From the NCBI GenBank assembly GCA_039029355.1, contig JBCCGI010000001.1, positions 1 to 64,000 of the forward strand: a stretch of 64,000 bases of DNA. Reading direction: 5' to 3'. The stretch is from JBCCGI01 sp039029355. Its GTDB lineage: Bacteria > Planctomycetota > UBA1135 > GCA-002686595. Position 1 is the first letter of the stretch. Each line of letters begins with the position of its first letter. The notes below the pieces were generated by a model. That model searched no databases. It saw only the letters and a list, made by a program, of their open reading frames with translations, and had not been told where the DNA came from. Below, one piece after another: positions 1 to 8,938 of the stretch. Both the position numbers and the translations under genes were made by a program.

Positions 1-375
1 CCTTGATCGCCCGCCGGGCCCTGCGGACCGGGAGCGCCGTCGGCGCCAGCAGCGCCCACCGCACCCGCCGCACCCGTCGGGCCGGCCGGACCAGCCGGAC
101 CAGCGGGACCTTGATCGCCCGCCGGGCCCTGCGGACCGGGAGCGCCGTCGGCGCCAGCAGCGCCCACCGCACCCGTCGGGCCGGCCGGACCAGCCGGACC
201 AGCGGGACCTTGATCGCCCGCCGGGCCCTGCGGACCGGGGGCTCCGTCGGCACCAGCAGCGCCCATCGGACCTGCCGCACCCGTCGGGCCGGCCGGACCA
301 ACGGGCCCCGTCGGGCCGGCGGGGCCCGCGGCACCGGTCAAGCCAGCCGGACCTGCGGGGCCGACCGGGCCCGTA
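1..375 (-). repeat. collagen-like Gly-X-Y coding repeats
   Basis: This stretch encodes Gly-X-Y triplets on the reverse strand. At DNA level there are near-identical longer units of roughly 69-108 bp (compare 1-110, 111-208 and 209-300), each holding the same run of GDQGPAG and GADGAPGPQGPAG-type triplets. Such long identical units can expand or contract by recombination. The array continues past the left edge, so its total length is unknown. Confidence 0.8.
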
Positions 376-1238
376 AGCGTAGCGGTCGTCTGAATCGAGC
401 CGTCGGCGAACTCCAGCACGCCGGAGCGCAGGCGCACGTCGCCGGTCACGTCGAGCGGGCTCAGAGGGTCGGTGTTGCCGATGCCGACCCAGCCCGAGAC
501 CGCGTCGACGAAGAGCCGCTCGCTCATCGGGTACAGGAGGCCGAGGGCCGGCGTCGACGAGGCCTGCAGGCATTCGCCGGTCGCTTGGTCCTGCAGCTCG
601 GCCAGGCAGAGCTTGGCGTAGGTGCTCGTAGACGGAAGGCCGAAGCCGGAGCTGGAGCCAGAGCTGGCGAAGCTCGAGCCCGATCCCGCCGACGTCTCGT
701 GCAGGTTGACCCGCGTGAAGGCCGTAGTGCCGGGGGCGCTTTCGTTGTGGAAGAGCTGCGTCCCGCCGATCGTGTGGAGGCGCAGGTCCGGTCGGCCGTC
801 GGCGTCGTAGTCGACCCACTCGGCGAAGGACACGTCGCGGGCGGCCGCCAGGCCGGCCTGGCTCGGCGCGAAGGCGCCATGGCCGTCGCCGGAGAAGAGG
901 CTCAGGGCCCCGTCAAACGCGACGACCAGCAGGTCTAGGCGCCCGTCCCCGTCGGCGTCCTGCCACGTGGCGGAACGCGACGAGACCAGCTGCGGCAGGC
1001 CCGAGGTCAGAGTGACGTCCTGGAACGAGCCGTCGCCGACGTTGCGCAGGAGGGTGCCCGGCGCGCCGGCGTGGCGGATGTACAGGTCTTCGTAGCCGTC
1101 GGCGTCGAAGTCGCCCCAGCTGGGGTGCATCTCGGGGCCTCCCAGCGGGCCGGAGATCGGCGCTCCGGCCCCGAGGAGAAGGACGCTGGCGGGGGCAAGG
1201 TTGTGGAAGAGGGTGACGTTCGCTCTGCGGTGCTGCAT
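1..1238 (-). CDS. FG-GAP/VCBS-repeat protein with collagen-like tail (3' end outside window)
   Basis: The reverse strand is open from an ATG at 1238 to the left edge, about 412 codons. In-frame GTG (1301) and TTG codons upstream are possible alternative starts after an in-frame stop near 1335. Residues 1-180 carry FG-GAP/VCBS calcium-loop signatures (DFDADGYEDLYI, DADGDGRLDLLVV, DYDADGRPDLRL), known from seven-bladed propellers of exported proteins. A short stretch follows with GWVGIGNTDPLSPLDVTGDV and LEFADGSIQTTA, usual just before bacterial collagen-like regions. From about residue 288 (position 375 down to 1) the protein is Gly-X-Y, mostly GPAGPAGPTG. No signal peptide is visible, so either the true start is missed or export uses another signal. 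A surface or appendage role is inferred. The gene lies 147 bp downstream of the kinase gene on the same strand. Confidence 0.75.
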   Translation of the reverse strand, partial: MQHRRANVTLFHNLAPASVLLLGAGAPISGPLGGPEMHPSWGDFDADGYEDLYIRHAGAPGTLLRNVGDGSFQDVTLTSGLPQLVSSRSATWQDADGDGRLDLLVVAFDGALSLFSGDGHGAFAPSQAGLAAARDVSFAEWVDYDADGRPDLRLHTIGGTQLFHNESAPGTTAFTRVNLHETSAGSGSSFASSGSSSGFGLPSTSTYAKLCLAELQDQATGECLQASSTPALGLLYPMSERLFVDAVSGWVGIGNTDPLSPLDVTGDVRLRSGVLEFADGSIQTTATLTGPVGPAGPAGLTGAAGPAGPTGPVGPAGPTGAAGPMGAAGADGAPGPQGPAGDQGPAGPAGPAGPTGAVGAAGADGAPGPQGPAGDQGPAGPAGPAGPTGAAGAVGAAGADGAPGPQGPAGDQ

Positions 1239-1385
1239 GCCATTGGGTCCCGGCAAAGGGTGGTTTGGGGAGCGGCCAGCGAGGCTCCCTCGCCGGTCCA
1301 CGAGCGCGAGGCTTCGCAGCCCCGCTCCACCCAGCTACGCCCTGGCCGCGCGCAGACCGCTCACCCCCAAACGAGAAAAAAGGCG

Positions 1386-4238
1386 CTACTCGACGGAGCG
1401 AGCCGGCCGGACTCCGGCCTGATTCGACCTGTCGCTGTCGTAGGTCAGGGCCCAAGCCGTGACGCGAGCGTTGGCGGCGCCGTGCTGATAGCTCCCCCCG
1501 CATGCGGCGACAACGTTGTCGCCGGCGTGTCGGATTCCGTGGTCCGAGCAGAGCTCGGAGACGTTGCCGACGATGTCGAAAAAGCCGAGCGGATTTGGAG
1601 CGAAGCTGCCGACCGGGGCGTGAATGGCGAACTCATCGTCCCATTCGGAGACGCTGAAGAAGTCGGGACCGCCGCGCTCGCGCGTTAGAGCGTCGCCGAG
1701 GTTGCCGATCGGAAGCTCCCAGCCAGCGTCCGCGAGGGAGTCCGCCGTAGCGCCCGTCCACCAAGGGGTTTGCGTCCCGCCGCGTGCCGCGACTTCCCAC
1801 TCCTCGAGCGACGGCAGCCGCAGCGCCGCGCGCTGCATCGCCAGGGTCGCGTCGTTCCAGCTGACGTACTCGACCGGGTTCCACTCCGTATTCGAGTGGT
1901 ACGGCTCGCTGCGCTCTGGATTGCCGAACCACTGGAAGGTGGGGCCGTACCCGCTCGGATTCTCTCCGGCGATGCGCTCGTACTGGGACTGAGTGATCTC
2001 GTACTTGGAGAGGAAGTAAGGACGGAGCTCGACCTCGCGCACCGGCCCTTCGAAGCTCACCGCGGCGGGGTCGTAGTGGGGAGCGGTCGGGTCCTTGGAC
2101 TGCGCGCCGACGCGATAGGTGCCCCCAGGGACGAGCACGAGGACCAGGCCCGTCGAGGCCTCGATTCGCCATGGGTTGCGCGGATTGGGCTCGTCCGATC
2201 GTGTGGGCTCCGTGCCCGAGGTCACGTGCCAAAACTCCCACAGCTCCGTCTGCGGATCCGCGTCCAAGGGGATCAACCCGGGCTGGGGCTCCAGGTCCAT
2301 GCCGCCGTAGTGCGGGCTCTCCGCGATCGCGGCGCGGGCCGCATCCCAGCGGGCGGCGGCGCCGGGGGCTTCGACGGTGTCGCGGTAGATCCCGACGGCC
2401 ACGGACCGCCGGCGACGGATCTCGTGCAGCATCCCCTCCGCCGGGTCGGTGAAGGCCGTGAGCTCCCGGACGAGAAGCGTCAGGTCGTCGTGCTCTTCCT
2501 GGAGCTCGTCGGCGGCGAAACGCCAGGTCGTGCGCTCGTTCACCCCGCGTTCGTACTTCGCTACGAGCTCTTCCAACTCCGCTCGACGAAGCTCGAGGTG
2601 CTGGCGCGCTTGGTCGTCAACCCCCGGGAGCTTCCAATTCTCGCCGACGAGCGACAGCTTGATCTGCTCGAGCTCCTGGCGCGCCAAGGAGAGATACGCC
2701 TGATCGGGGTGTTGCTCGCGATCGCGGCGCGCGTCGTCCGGTCCGTAGGGCTCGGCCTGCTCGCGGATCGAAGCGAGGGCTGCGCGATGGGACGCGAGGC
2801 TAGCGCCAAGGGGTTCGCCGAGCTCCTCGAGCCACTTGTCCATGTCGGCCACCCGCGCAGGGACGGCGGGCCACAGGAGCTCGGCCTCGCGCAGGGCGCG
2901 ATCCAGCCGGTCGCCGGCGGCCGTCCGCGCGATCCGAATCGCCCGTTCCTCGGCCAACCCCCGCTGGCGTTCGGCCTCTGCGGCGCGCGTGTCGGCCTCG
3001 ACGACCAGCCGCCCGTTGTGGTCCGCCAAGCGCTTGTTCGCGAGGGCATATCGGACTGCGACGCCTGCACCGACGAGAATGGCGAGCAGCGTCGCGGCGA
3101 GGCCGATCGTCGCGCCACGGTTGCGACGGGCGAGCTTGCTGATCTGATAGATCGCGGACGGCCGCCGCGCCAGGATCGCCTCGCCGTCAAGGAAGCGACG
3201 CAGATCGTCCGCAAGGGCGATGGCGGACTGATAGCGTCGCTCCGGGGCCTTCTCGAGCGCATGCTCAACGATCCGTTCGAGATCGCCGCGGCACGGCCGC
3301 GCGACCTTGCCCAGGCGCGGCGCATCGCGCTCCAAGAGAATGGTCACCGCCGTACCGACATTCGCACCCTCCAGCGGATAGGGGAGGCGGCCGGAGAGCA
3401 GCTCGTAGGCGATGACTCCCAGCGAATACACGTCCGTCCGCGTGTCCACCGCGTCCGGATCTCCGCGCAGCTGTTCGGGGCTCATGTAAGCGAGCGTCCC
3501 GATGACCTGGCCCGGCAGGGTGGCGCTGGTCTCGCCCTCGTCGCGACCGGTGGCGCGCGCCACTCCGAAGTCGATGACCTTGACCTCGCCCGTGGGGTTG
3601 ACCAGCACGTTGGACGGCTTCAGGTCGCGGTGGATCACGCCGCGCAGCTGGGCGTGGTGGACCGCCCCGGCGAGCTGGACGAGTAGTTCGACCCGCGCCT
3701 TCACGTCGAGGCCCCGCTCGTCGGCAAAGCGCGTGATCGGCTTCCCGTCGACGAGCTCCATGGCGATGTAGGCGGTCGGCACGCCTCCGATCGCCGCCGT
3801 GCCCGCCTCGAAGATCTGGGCGATCGCCGGGTGTTGGAGGCGACCGAGGAACTGCGCCTCGAGCTCGAAGCGCCGGGCGCCCTCTTGGGTCTCGAGCGCT
3901 CGGCGCAGGATCTTGACGGCCACCGCGCGGCGGGGATGGCGCTGCTCGGCGCGGTAGACGGCTCCCATCGCCCCGACGCCGACGAGCCCCCGCACGGCGT
4001 ACGGCCCGATGGCCTCCGGCATGGCCGCGCTCTCGACCAAGGCCGAGCTCAGCACGGGCCCGTCCAGCCGACTCGGGGGGTCGTCGGCTAGCTCGAGCAG
4101 GCGGCGCACGCGCTCGCGGATCACCGGATCGGCCGTCTCTTCGTCCAAGACACGTCGGCGCTCGGGGACCGACATCTCGAAGAGCCGCGTAAAGAGCGCG
4201 TCGACGGCGGCGGGATCGGGTTCGGGAGGATCAGCCAT
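1386..4238 (-). CDS. transmembrane Ser/Thr protein kinase with C-terminal FGE-sulfatase-like domain
   Basis: This is a 950-aa protein starting at the ATG at 4238. Upstream in-frame codons to 4367 would overlap the divergent sigma gene, so they were not used. Residues about 75-355 form a Hanks-type kinase: glycine loop GVGAMGAVY (about 87-95), AVAVKIL lysine (about 109), catalytic HRDLKPSN (about 203), DFGVA (about 224) and activation-segment GTLAYMSPEQ. A hydrophobic segment at about 375-397 is the membrane anchor, followed by an Arg/Glu-rich probable coiled coil. The last 255 residues resemble the formylglycine-generating-enzyme/sulfatase-modifying fold (LVPGGTYRVG, EITQSQYE, LPSLEEWEVAARGG, DIVGNVSELC), with GVRPARSVE where GFR is usual. 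Such fusions are common in planctomycetes, where the extracytoplasmic domain probably senses a ligand. The divergent ECF sigma gene suggests one signalling unit. Confidence 0.9.
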   Translation of the reverse strand: MADPPEPDPAAVDALFTRLFEMSVPERRRVLDEETADPVIRERVRRLLELADDPPSRLDGPVLSSALVESAAMPEAIGPYAVRGLVGVGAMGAVYRAEQRHPRRAVAVKILRRALETQEGARRFELEAQFLGRLQHPAIAQIFEAGTAAIGGVPTAYIAMELVDGKPITRFADERGLDVKARVELLVQLAGAVHHAQLRGVIHRDLKPSNVLVNPTGEVKVIDFGVARATGRDEGETSATLPGQVIGTLAYMSPEQLRGDPDAVDTRTDVYSLGVIAYELLSGRLPYPLEGANVGTAVTILLERDAPRLGKVARPCRGDLERIVEHALEKAPERRYQSAIALADDLRRFLDGEAILARRPSAIYQISKLARRNRGATIGLAATLLAILVGAGVAVRYALANKRLADHNGRLVVEADTRAAEAERQRGLAEERAIRIARTAAGDRLDRALREAELLWPAVPARVADMDKWLEELGEPLGASLASHRAALASIREQAEPYGPDDARRDREQHPDQAYLSLARQELEQIKLSLVGENWKLPGVDDQARQHLELRRAELEELVAKYERGVNERTTWRFAADELQEEHDDLTLLVRELTAFTDPAEGMLHEIRRRRSVAVGIYRDTVEAPGAAARWDAARAAIAESPHYGGMDLEPQPGLIPLDADPQTELWEFWHVTSGTEPTRSDEPNPRNPWRIEASTGLVLVLVPGGTYRVGAQSKDPTAPHYDPAAVSFEGPVREVELRPYFLSKYEITQSQYERIAGENPSGYGPTFQWFGNPERSEPYHSNTEWNPVEYVSWNDATLAMQRAALRLPSLEEWEVAARGGTQTPWWTGATADSLADAGWELPIGNLGDALTRERGGPDFFSVSEWDDEFAIHAPVGSFAPNPLGFFDIVGNVSELCSDHGIRHAGDNVVAACGGSYQHGAANARVTAWALTYDSDRSNQAGVRPARSVE

Positions 4239-4365
4239 GTCGGAAGCGCGGTCGGCGCTGGGTCGTTGAGGATACGGAACCGCAGGTCGCTCGAGGCGTT
4301 GACGGGTTGCCGCATCCGATGCACGATTCGAATCGAACGCCCTGCCGGAGGTGATTGGTCCATCC

Positions 4366-4962
4366 ATGCTCCCACGCGATGAATCGGGCTCGAGCGAAGA
4401 GGCCGCTGTACGTTCCGACGGCTACCTGGGGCGACTTGCCGATGGGCGCCGCGTGACCAGCGAACAGCTGGCTCCCATCGTCTACGAGGACCTGCGCCGG
4501 CTTGCACGACAGCTCTTCCACAAAGAGCGCCCGGGTGCGACCATCCAGCCGACCGCGCTCGTGCACGAGGCCTATCTGCGGCTCGCCGACCAAAAGGCAG
4601 ATGGGTGGGAGAACCGCGCACAGTTCATGGCCGTCGCCGCCCTCGCCATGCGGCGCGTGCTCGCCAACGCCGCCCGCGATCGGGGGCGGTTGAAGCGCGG
4701 CGGCGGCTTCGAGCGCGTGACGCTCAGCGACGTCGAGCCGGAGCAGCCCGAGAACGAGATCGATGTGCTCGAGCTCGAGGAGGCGCTCGAAGCGCTCGGC
4801 AAGGTCAAGGAGCGCTACGCCCGCATCGCCGAGCTGCGCTACTTCGCGGGCCTCACGGTTCCGGAGGTCGCGCGGGTCCTCGGTGTCGGCAAGACGATCG
4901 TGGACCGCGAGTGGGCCATGGCACGTGCCTACTTGGCCCTCAAGCTCGAGTCGCACGACTGA
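4366..4962 (+). CDS. ECF-type RNA polymerase sigma factor (planctomycete/verrucomicrobial family)
   Basis: This is a 198-aa sigma factor. The ATG at 4366 is chosen because a strong ribosome-binding site, GGAGGTGA, lies at 4347-4354; a GTG at 4351 inside that site would add five residues. Region 2 is visible as YEDLRRLARQLF, then the family signature TIQPTALVHEAYLRLADQ, and region 4 as YFAGLTVPEVARVLGVGKTIVDREWAMARAYL. This matches the ECF family typical of Planctomycetes and Verrucomicrobia in both length and motifs. It is divergent from the kinase gene with 127 bp between start codons. Pairing of this sigma family with Ser/Thr kinases is common in these phyla, so the kinase may control it. 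The regulon is unknown. Confidence 0.93.
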   Translation: MLPRDESGSSEEAAVRSDGYLGRLADGRRVTSEQLAPIVYEDLRRLARQLFHKERPGATIQPTALVHEAYLRLADQKADGWENRAQFMAVAALAMRRVLANAARDRGRLKRGGGFERVTLSDVEPEQPENEIDVLELEEALEALGKVKERYARIAELRYFAGLTVPEVARVLGVGKTIVDREWAMARAYLALKLESHD

Positions 4963-5393
4963 GGTCCTCCGGCGGGGTTCGGCGTCGCCCCGTCCAACGG
5001 GCTGCGGTTCGTTCACGGCTCATTTGTCCGGCGAGGCTCGCCGCCGGCCCAGGGTCGTGTCGAGGTCCGCGGCTCTGCTCCGTCTAGCTACGCCCCGATC
5101 CCGGTTGGATCGCCCACGCCGAATCGCTCGATTTTACCTGCCCCGTCTGAGCCGGGCCTGCATGCGTCTGGGCCCAGCGGGCCGCAGCACGACGCCAAGC
5201 TCCTTTATGCGGAGGCGCAACGTGCACGGGTTCATGGACGGTGAAAGCCCGCGGTAGCTCGGGCGCGCACGCCTCGCGATCTCAGCCCACGCCCGACCGT
5301 CGCCGCGGTGCCTCGTCCGGAGCCCTGCGCCGTCGTCTCGCTTTCTCGCCGCGAGGCCCACGGCGGGCGACCCGCCAAGCGCAGCTCGATGCC
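4963..5393. other. intergenic stretch without a recognised gene
   Basis: These 430 bp lie between the sigma gene and the convergent DUF1080 gene. All frames carry short GC-driven reading frames, but none has a recognisable domain, a good ribosome-binding site or planctomycete-like protein composition. I saw no tRNA-like fold and no clear terminator with a T-run. Confidence 0.5.
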
Positions 5394-6116
5394 CTAGAGC
5401 CTGCGCATCCAGACGTTCCGGTAGCGCACCGGGTTGCCGTGGTCCTGCAGAAAGAGCGGGCCGGCGTCGGGCCCCTCGCCCTGCATCGCCGCGGCCGTCG
5501 ACTTCGGCACCGGCGCGTGGTCCTGGATCAGAACGCCGTTGTGGAAGACCGTGAGCGTGGCGTCCGCGGTCTTTGCTCCGCCGTCGTCAAAGCGCGCCGC
5601 ACGGAAGACGATGTCGTACGCCTGCCACTCGCCCGGCTTGCGGCAAGCGTTCACGAGCGGCGGATGATGCCCGTAGATCGCGCCGCATTGGCCGTTGGGG
5701 TAGGTCTCGTTCTCATACGAGTCGAGCACCTGCACCTCGTAGCGACCCTGCAGGTAGACGCCGCTGTTGCCGCGCCCTTGCCCGTCGCCCTGGGGAGGCG
5801 TCGGCGTGGCGAACTCGAGGTGCAGCTGGACGTCCTGGAACGTCGCTTCGCTAAGCACGGCGCCTTCCCCCCGCACGGCCACCATCACGCCGTCCTCGAC
5901 CTTCCAACCCGCCGGGGAGCCGTCGCGCTTGGTCCACCCCGAGAGGTCCGTGCCGTCGAAGAGCACCACGGCGTCCGCCGGCGGAGCGGCGCCCTGGCCG
6001 GGCTGGACGACGCGCGGCACCTCGACTTCCTGCACCGCGGCTCCGCGGCTCGCGGTCACGATGCCGGCCGCGACGACGAGCGCTAGAGCTCCCAAGCACC
6101 AACGGTTCACGGACAT
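5394..6116 (-). CDS. secreted 3-keto-disaccharide hydrolase domain protein (DUF1080)
   Basis: This is a 240-aa protein. The start at 6116 is set by the ribosome-binding site AAAGGAGG just upstream. Residues 1-27 are a signal peptide (LGALALVVAAGIVTA). The mature part is a concanavalin-like DUF1080 domain: VVLFDGTDLSGWTKRDGSPAGWKVEDGVMV, then NSGVYLQGRYEVQVLDSYEN, the conserved GAIYGHHPP and the closing FLQDHGNPVRYRNVWMRRL. The family is greatly expanded in planctomycetes and includes enzymes cleaving 3-keto-glycosides. Length is normal for a single-domain member. It stands alone, convergent with the sigma gene, and probably acts in the periplasm on plant or algal sugars. The exact substrate cannot be read from sequence. 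Confidence 0.93.
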   Translation of the reverse strand: MSVNRWCLGALALVVAAGIVTASRGAAVQEVEVPRVVQPGQGAAPPADAVVLFDGTDLSGWTKRDGSPAGWKVEDGVMVAVRGEGAVLSEATFQDVQLHLEFATPTPPQGDGQGRGNSGVYLQGRYEVQVLDSYENETYPNGQCGAIYGHHPPLVNACRKPGEWQAYDIVFRAARFDDGGAKTADATLTVFHNGVLIQDHAPVPKSTAAAMQGEGPDAGPLFLQDHGNPVRYRNVWMRRL

Positions 6117-6219
6117 CCGGATCCTCCTTTCGCCGGCTTGCCGCCGGCCAGACGTCGAGCCGACCACGCAGCGCACGATAGCACGCCGCGGCGACTTGCC
6201 GCCGGCCCCGCGCGCGCCC

Positions 6220-7581
6220 TCAGCCGAAGTCGAAGGTGATGCAGTAGCCGGTCCGCCAGAGCGGGTAGTCCACGTCGCAGCGGAAGCCCACGTACGCGTC
6301 GGCATCGATGCCGGCGCGCTCGAACAGCTGCAGCGTCAGCTCGGGGAGGCGCGGAAAGGCCTCGTGGCCGGCGCGGCGCACGCCGCTTCCGAGGAGCTGC
6401 AGCGGCGGGGTCTCGCTGAAGCGCGTGCGCCAGCGGTCGCCGGAGCGCTCCGCGAAGTCCGGGCCCCAAAGGTGCGCGTCGAGCGACGGCGCCGAGCTCC
6501 GCGCCAGGTCGGGATGCAGGTACACGTCGAGCAGGAGGTGCCGGCTCGGGAAGTTGACCAGCGCCCAGACCTCCTCGATCGGCGGCTGCTGATGCGCCGG
6601 ATGCGCGATGGTCGCGCGCGTGGCGAGCATCAGGTCGACCGGCTCGCCGGTCCCGCCGCTTGGGGTGTCGACCGACTGCACCAGGAACTCGCCCGGCTGC
6701 CGCGCGGTGACGAGCGGCGACGGGTCCGACGTGAAGTCGTCGAGCACGATCGTCGGACCGCTCTCGGCGGCGGCGGACTCGAGGCTCTCGAAGCGCCCCT
6801 GCACGTCGTCGCTCGAGGAGAAGTTGTGAACGACCAGCGGCACGGCGTCGCGCCGCGCCGTGTGGCCGCGCAGTCCGTTCGCGCGGAGGACCTCGACGCG
6901 CTCCGGATCGGTCGGGGAGGGCCGATAGATGTAGACCGCGACCCAACACTCCGACGCGCGCCCGGTGACCTCGTGCGCCGCTTCGAACAGGCGCGAGCCC
7001 GCGCCGCCGGCCGCGGGGCGGCCAAGCGGTTGTGCGACCTCGGCCCCCTCGGCTTGGATCCGCCGGCAGAGCCGCGCCAGGCTGCCGCCGAGCGTTGCGA
7101 TCGTCTCCTGGAGCTGGGTCACCGCCGCGCCCAGCGCGTCGACGATGCCGCGCTCGATCGCGGGCTTGGCCTCGCGCGCCGCCGCCTCGAGCGCCCGCAG
7201 GGCGCGGACGCCGGGGAGCCGCTCGTACAGCTCAAGGCCGGGGTAGGGCCGCGACACCAGGAACACCACCCGCTGACAGCTGGTGCGGTCGACGCCGAGG
7301 AAGCGCGCGAGGCCGCTCGCGTGCCGCGCCTCGGGCGGCAGGGCGTCGAGCAGCGCTAGGAGCTCTCCGCGCACCCGGCGAGCCGCCCGGTCGGCCTGGC
7401 CGCGCTCCTCGGGGTCGAGCGGCGGCACGCGCGGGACGAGCTCGGCGGCTGCCGCACCGGCGGAGGAACGCCTGTCGGACGAGGTGGGCCCGCCGGGGGA
7501 AGACGACTTCCCCCGCGAGGCCGGCGCGTGGGGAGAGATCGACCCGTCCGGCGGGATCGGGCGCTGTCGAGGGGCAGGCAT
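6220..7581 (-). CDS. conserved protein of unknown function (453 aa)
   Basis: I do not recognise this 453-aa protein. The first 45 residues are low-complexity Pro/Ser/Arg. Residues about 55-200 are helical and charged (ARRVRGELLALLDALPPEARHASGLARFLGVDRTSCQRV); FLGVDRTSCQRV could be a helix-turn-helix, so a DNA-binding role is possible. A central Gly/Ala linker near 175-195 leads to a C-terminal beta-rich part with LVNFPSRHLLLDVYLHPDL and PLWRTGYCITFDFG. There is no signal peptide or membrane segment, so it is probably cytoplasmic. A dyad at 7609-7631, just upstream of the start, may be its own operator. Codon use matches the neighbours, so it looks native. Confidence 0.75.
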   Translation of the reverse strand: MPAPRQRPIPPDGSISPHAPASRGKSSSPGGPTSSDRRSSAGAAAAELVPRVPPLDPEERGQADRAARRVRGELLALLDALPPEARHASGLARFLGVDRTSCQRVVFLVSRPYPGLELYERLPGVRALRALEAAAREAKPAIERGIVDALGAAVTQLQETIATLGGSLARLCRRIQAEGAEVAQPLGRPAAGGAGSRLFEAAHEVTGRASECWVAVYIYRPSPTDPERVEVLRANGLRGHTARRDAVPLVVHNFSSSDDVQGRFESLESAAAESGPTIVLDDFTSDPSPLVTARQPGEFLVQSVDTPSGGTGEPVDLMLATRATIAHPAHQQPPIEEVWALVNFPSRHLLLDVYLHPDLARSSAPSLDAHLWGPDFAERSGDRWRTRFSETPPLQLLGSGVRRAGHEAFPRLPELTLQLFERAGIDADAYVGFRCDVDYPLWRTGYCITFDFG

Positions 7582-7608
7582 CGTGGCGTCGATCCTACGA
7601 AATCCAGA

Positions 7609-7631
7609 CTGTTCTGCACAGTTCTGAACAG
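7609..7631. promoter_or_regulatory. inverted repeat CTGTTC-N11-GAACAG, candidate operator
   Basis: CTGTTC at 7609-7614 and GAACAG at 7626-7631 form a dyad, and a direct repeat GTTCTG (7611-7616 and 7621-7626) is spaced exactly 10 bp, one helical turn. It begins 28 bp before the start of the leftward 453-aa gene and also lies upstream of the rightward secreted-protein gene. An operator role is inferred only from symmetry and position. Confidence 0.4.
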
Positions 7632-7792
7632 ATCCGATCTATCCTGTTGCCCAACGGCCGCCGAGCTCTGGGTCCACCGAAGGTCCGGCTCGGCCGGCCC
7701 GCTGCCACCACCCGGCACGGGCCCGAGCGTCACGACTCCTTTCCGGCTCCCTCGACCCACTCGCCGCGATCCAACCCGTGGAGATCCGATCC

Positions 7793-8833
7793 ATGCAGCG
7801 CCTCTGCACCCTGCTGGCCCTCGCCACCGCCCCGACCCTGAGCCTCGCCGCCCAGCAGTCCATCGACGTCGACTTCGAGTCCGGAACGCTCGGCTGGTCC
7901 GGCCCGATGGGCGCGACGGGCACGTCCGGCATCAACCCGACCGGCGGCGTCGACGGCGGCGCGGGCTTCCAGGTCGACTTCAGCGACTTCTTCATCACCG
8001 TCCGGAACGGCACCAACCCGGCCTTCCTCGGCGACTACACCCTGTTCGACTCGCTGACCCTCTCGCACGAGCTCCGGGTCGACGAGATCGAGTTCTTCTT
8101 CTCACCGGTTCCGCGCCCGTGGCTGATCGAGCTCCGCAACTTCGACCTGGCGCAGGGCGGCTTCCCGTGGACCAGCGTCTGGTTCAAGTTCGACGACATC
8201 TCGGCCGCCACCCACGGCGACTGGACGACCTTCTCGGTGACGATCGACGACCCGCTCTCCACCACGCTCCCGGCCGGTTGGAAGGGCTACGGCGCCGAGG
8301 ACCCAACCACGTTCGAGCCGATCCTCCCGGCCGGCGTCACCTTCGCCGACGTGCTCGCCGGCGTCGACGAGGTCGCGCTCACGACCGGCGAGCCCGGCTT
8401 CTTCTTCGGGCAGACCAACTTCGACCTCACGATCGACAACCTCTCGGTCGCCACCACGGGCGGCCCGTGGAGCGACCTGCAGAGCGGCCTCGCCGGCGCA
8501 GCGGGAGTGCCGCAGCTGTACGCCGCCGGCTCGGTCGCCCCCGGGTCGCCGACGGCGATCGGCCTGAGCAACGCCGCGCCGAACGCGGCGACGTTCCTGG
8601 TCGTCGGGTTCAGCCAGGTGAACCAGCCGCTGTTCGGCGGCACGCTCGTGCCGAGCGCGGACATCGCGGTGCTCTCCGGACAGACCGACGCGGTCGGAGC
8701 GCAGCCGCTGGGGCTCCCCTGGCCGGCCGGTCTGGCGAGCGGTACGGACATCTACTGGCAGTACTGGGTGATCGACCCGAGCGGTCCGTTTGGGGTGACG
8801 GCGAGCAACGGGCTCGTGTGCACGACGCCGTGA
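7793..8833 (+). CDS. secreted protein with laminin-B-like domain and planctomycete C-terminal beta domain
   Basis: This is a 346-aa protein. The ATG at 7793 is preferred over one at 7778 because it directly begins a signal peptide (MQRLCTLLALATAPTLSLAAQQ) and has GGAG upstream. Residues about 25-220 (VDFESGTLGWSG ... DYTLFDSLTLSHELRV ... LTIDNLSVAT) resemble the laminin B / CBM-like jelly roll. The last 110 residues (PQLYAAGSVAPGSPTAIGLSNAAPNA ... FGGTLVPSADIAVLSGQTDA ... QYWVIDPSGPFGVTASNGL) match a C-terminal domain recurring in many exported planctomycete proteins, of unknown function. It is probably an extracellular or cell-surface protein. A strong hairpin terminator follows at 8854-8879. 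Confidence 0.82.
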   Translation: MQRLCTLLALATAPTLSLAAQQSIDVDFESGTLGWSGPMGATGTSGINPTGGVDGGAGFQVDFSDFFITVRNGTNPAFLGDYTLFDSLTLSHELRVDEIEFFFSPVPRPWLIELRNFDLAQGGFPWTSVWFKFDDISAATHGDWTTFSVTIDDPLSTTLPAGWKGYGAEDPTTFEPILPAGVTFADVLAGVDEVALTTGEPGFFFGQTNFDLTIDNLSVATTGGPWSDLQSGLAGAAGVPQLYAAGSVAPGSPTAIGLSNAAPNAATFLVVGFSQVNQPLFGGTLVPSADIAVLSGQTDAVGAQPLGLPWPAGLASGTDIYWQYWVIDPSGPFGVTASNGLVCTTP

Positions 8834-8853
8834 TCGGCTGACGCGATCCGACG

Positions 8854-8879
8854 GGGCCCCGTTCGCCGGAACGGGGCCC
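8854..8879 (+). terminator. strong GC hairpin terminator
   Basis: A perfect 11-bp stem (GGGCCCCGTTC, 8854-8864, with GAACGGGGCCC, 8869-8879) with a GCCG loop lies 21 bp after the stop of the secreted-protein gene. It has only a pyrimidine tail, no long T-run, and separates this gene from the next. Confidence 0.75.
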
Positions 8880-8938
8880 TCTCCCCGGAGCTCGCCGACG
8901 CGCGCGCACGGACAACGTCCCGCCTGTAGGCTGCCGCC

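Noticed and set aside
3..938. Forward-strand frame with Arg/Thr-rich repeats at the left edge
   Set aside because: It is the antisense of the collagen-like coding repeats; the reverse strand gives regular Gly-X-Y and FG-GAP motifs.
1770..3686. 638-codon forward frame inside the kinase gene
   Set aside because: It is the antisense of a protein with all kinase motifs; its composition is Arg/Ala-rich without recognisable features.
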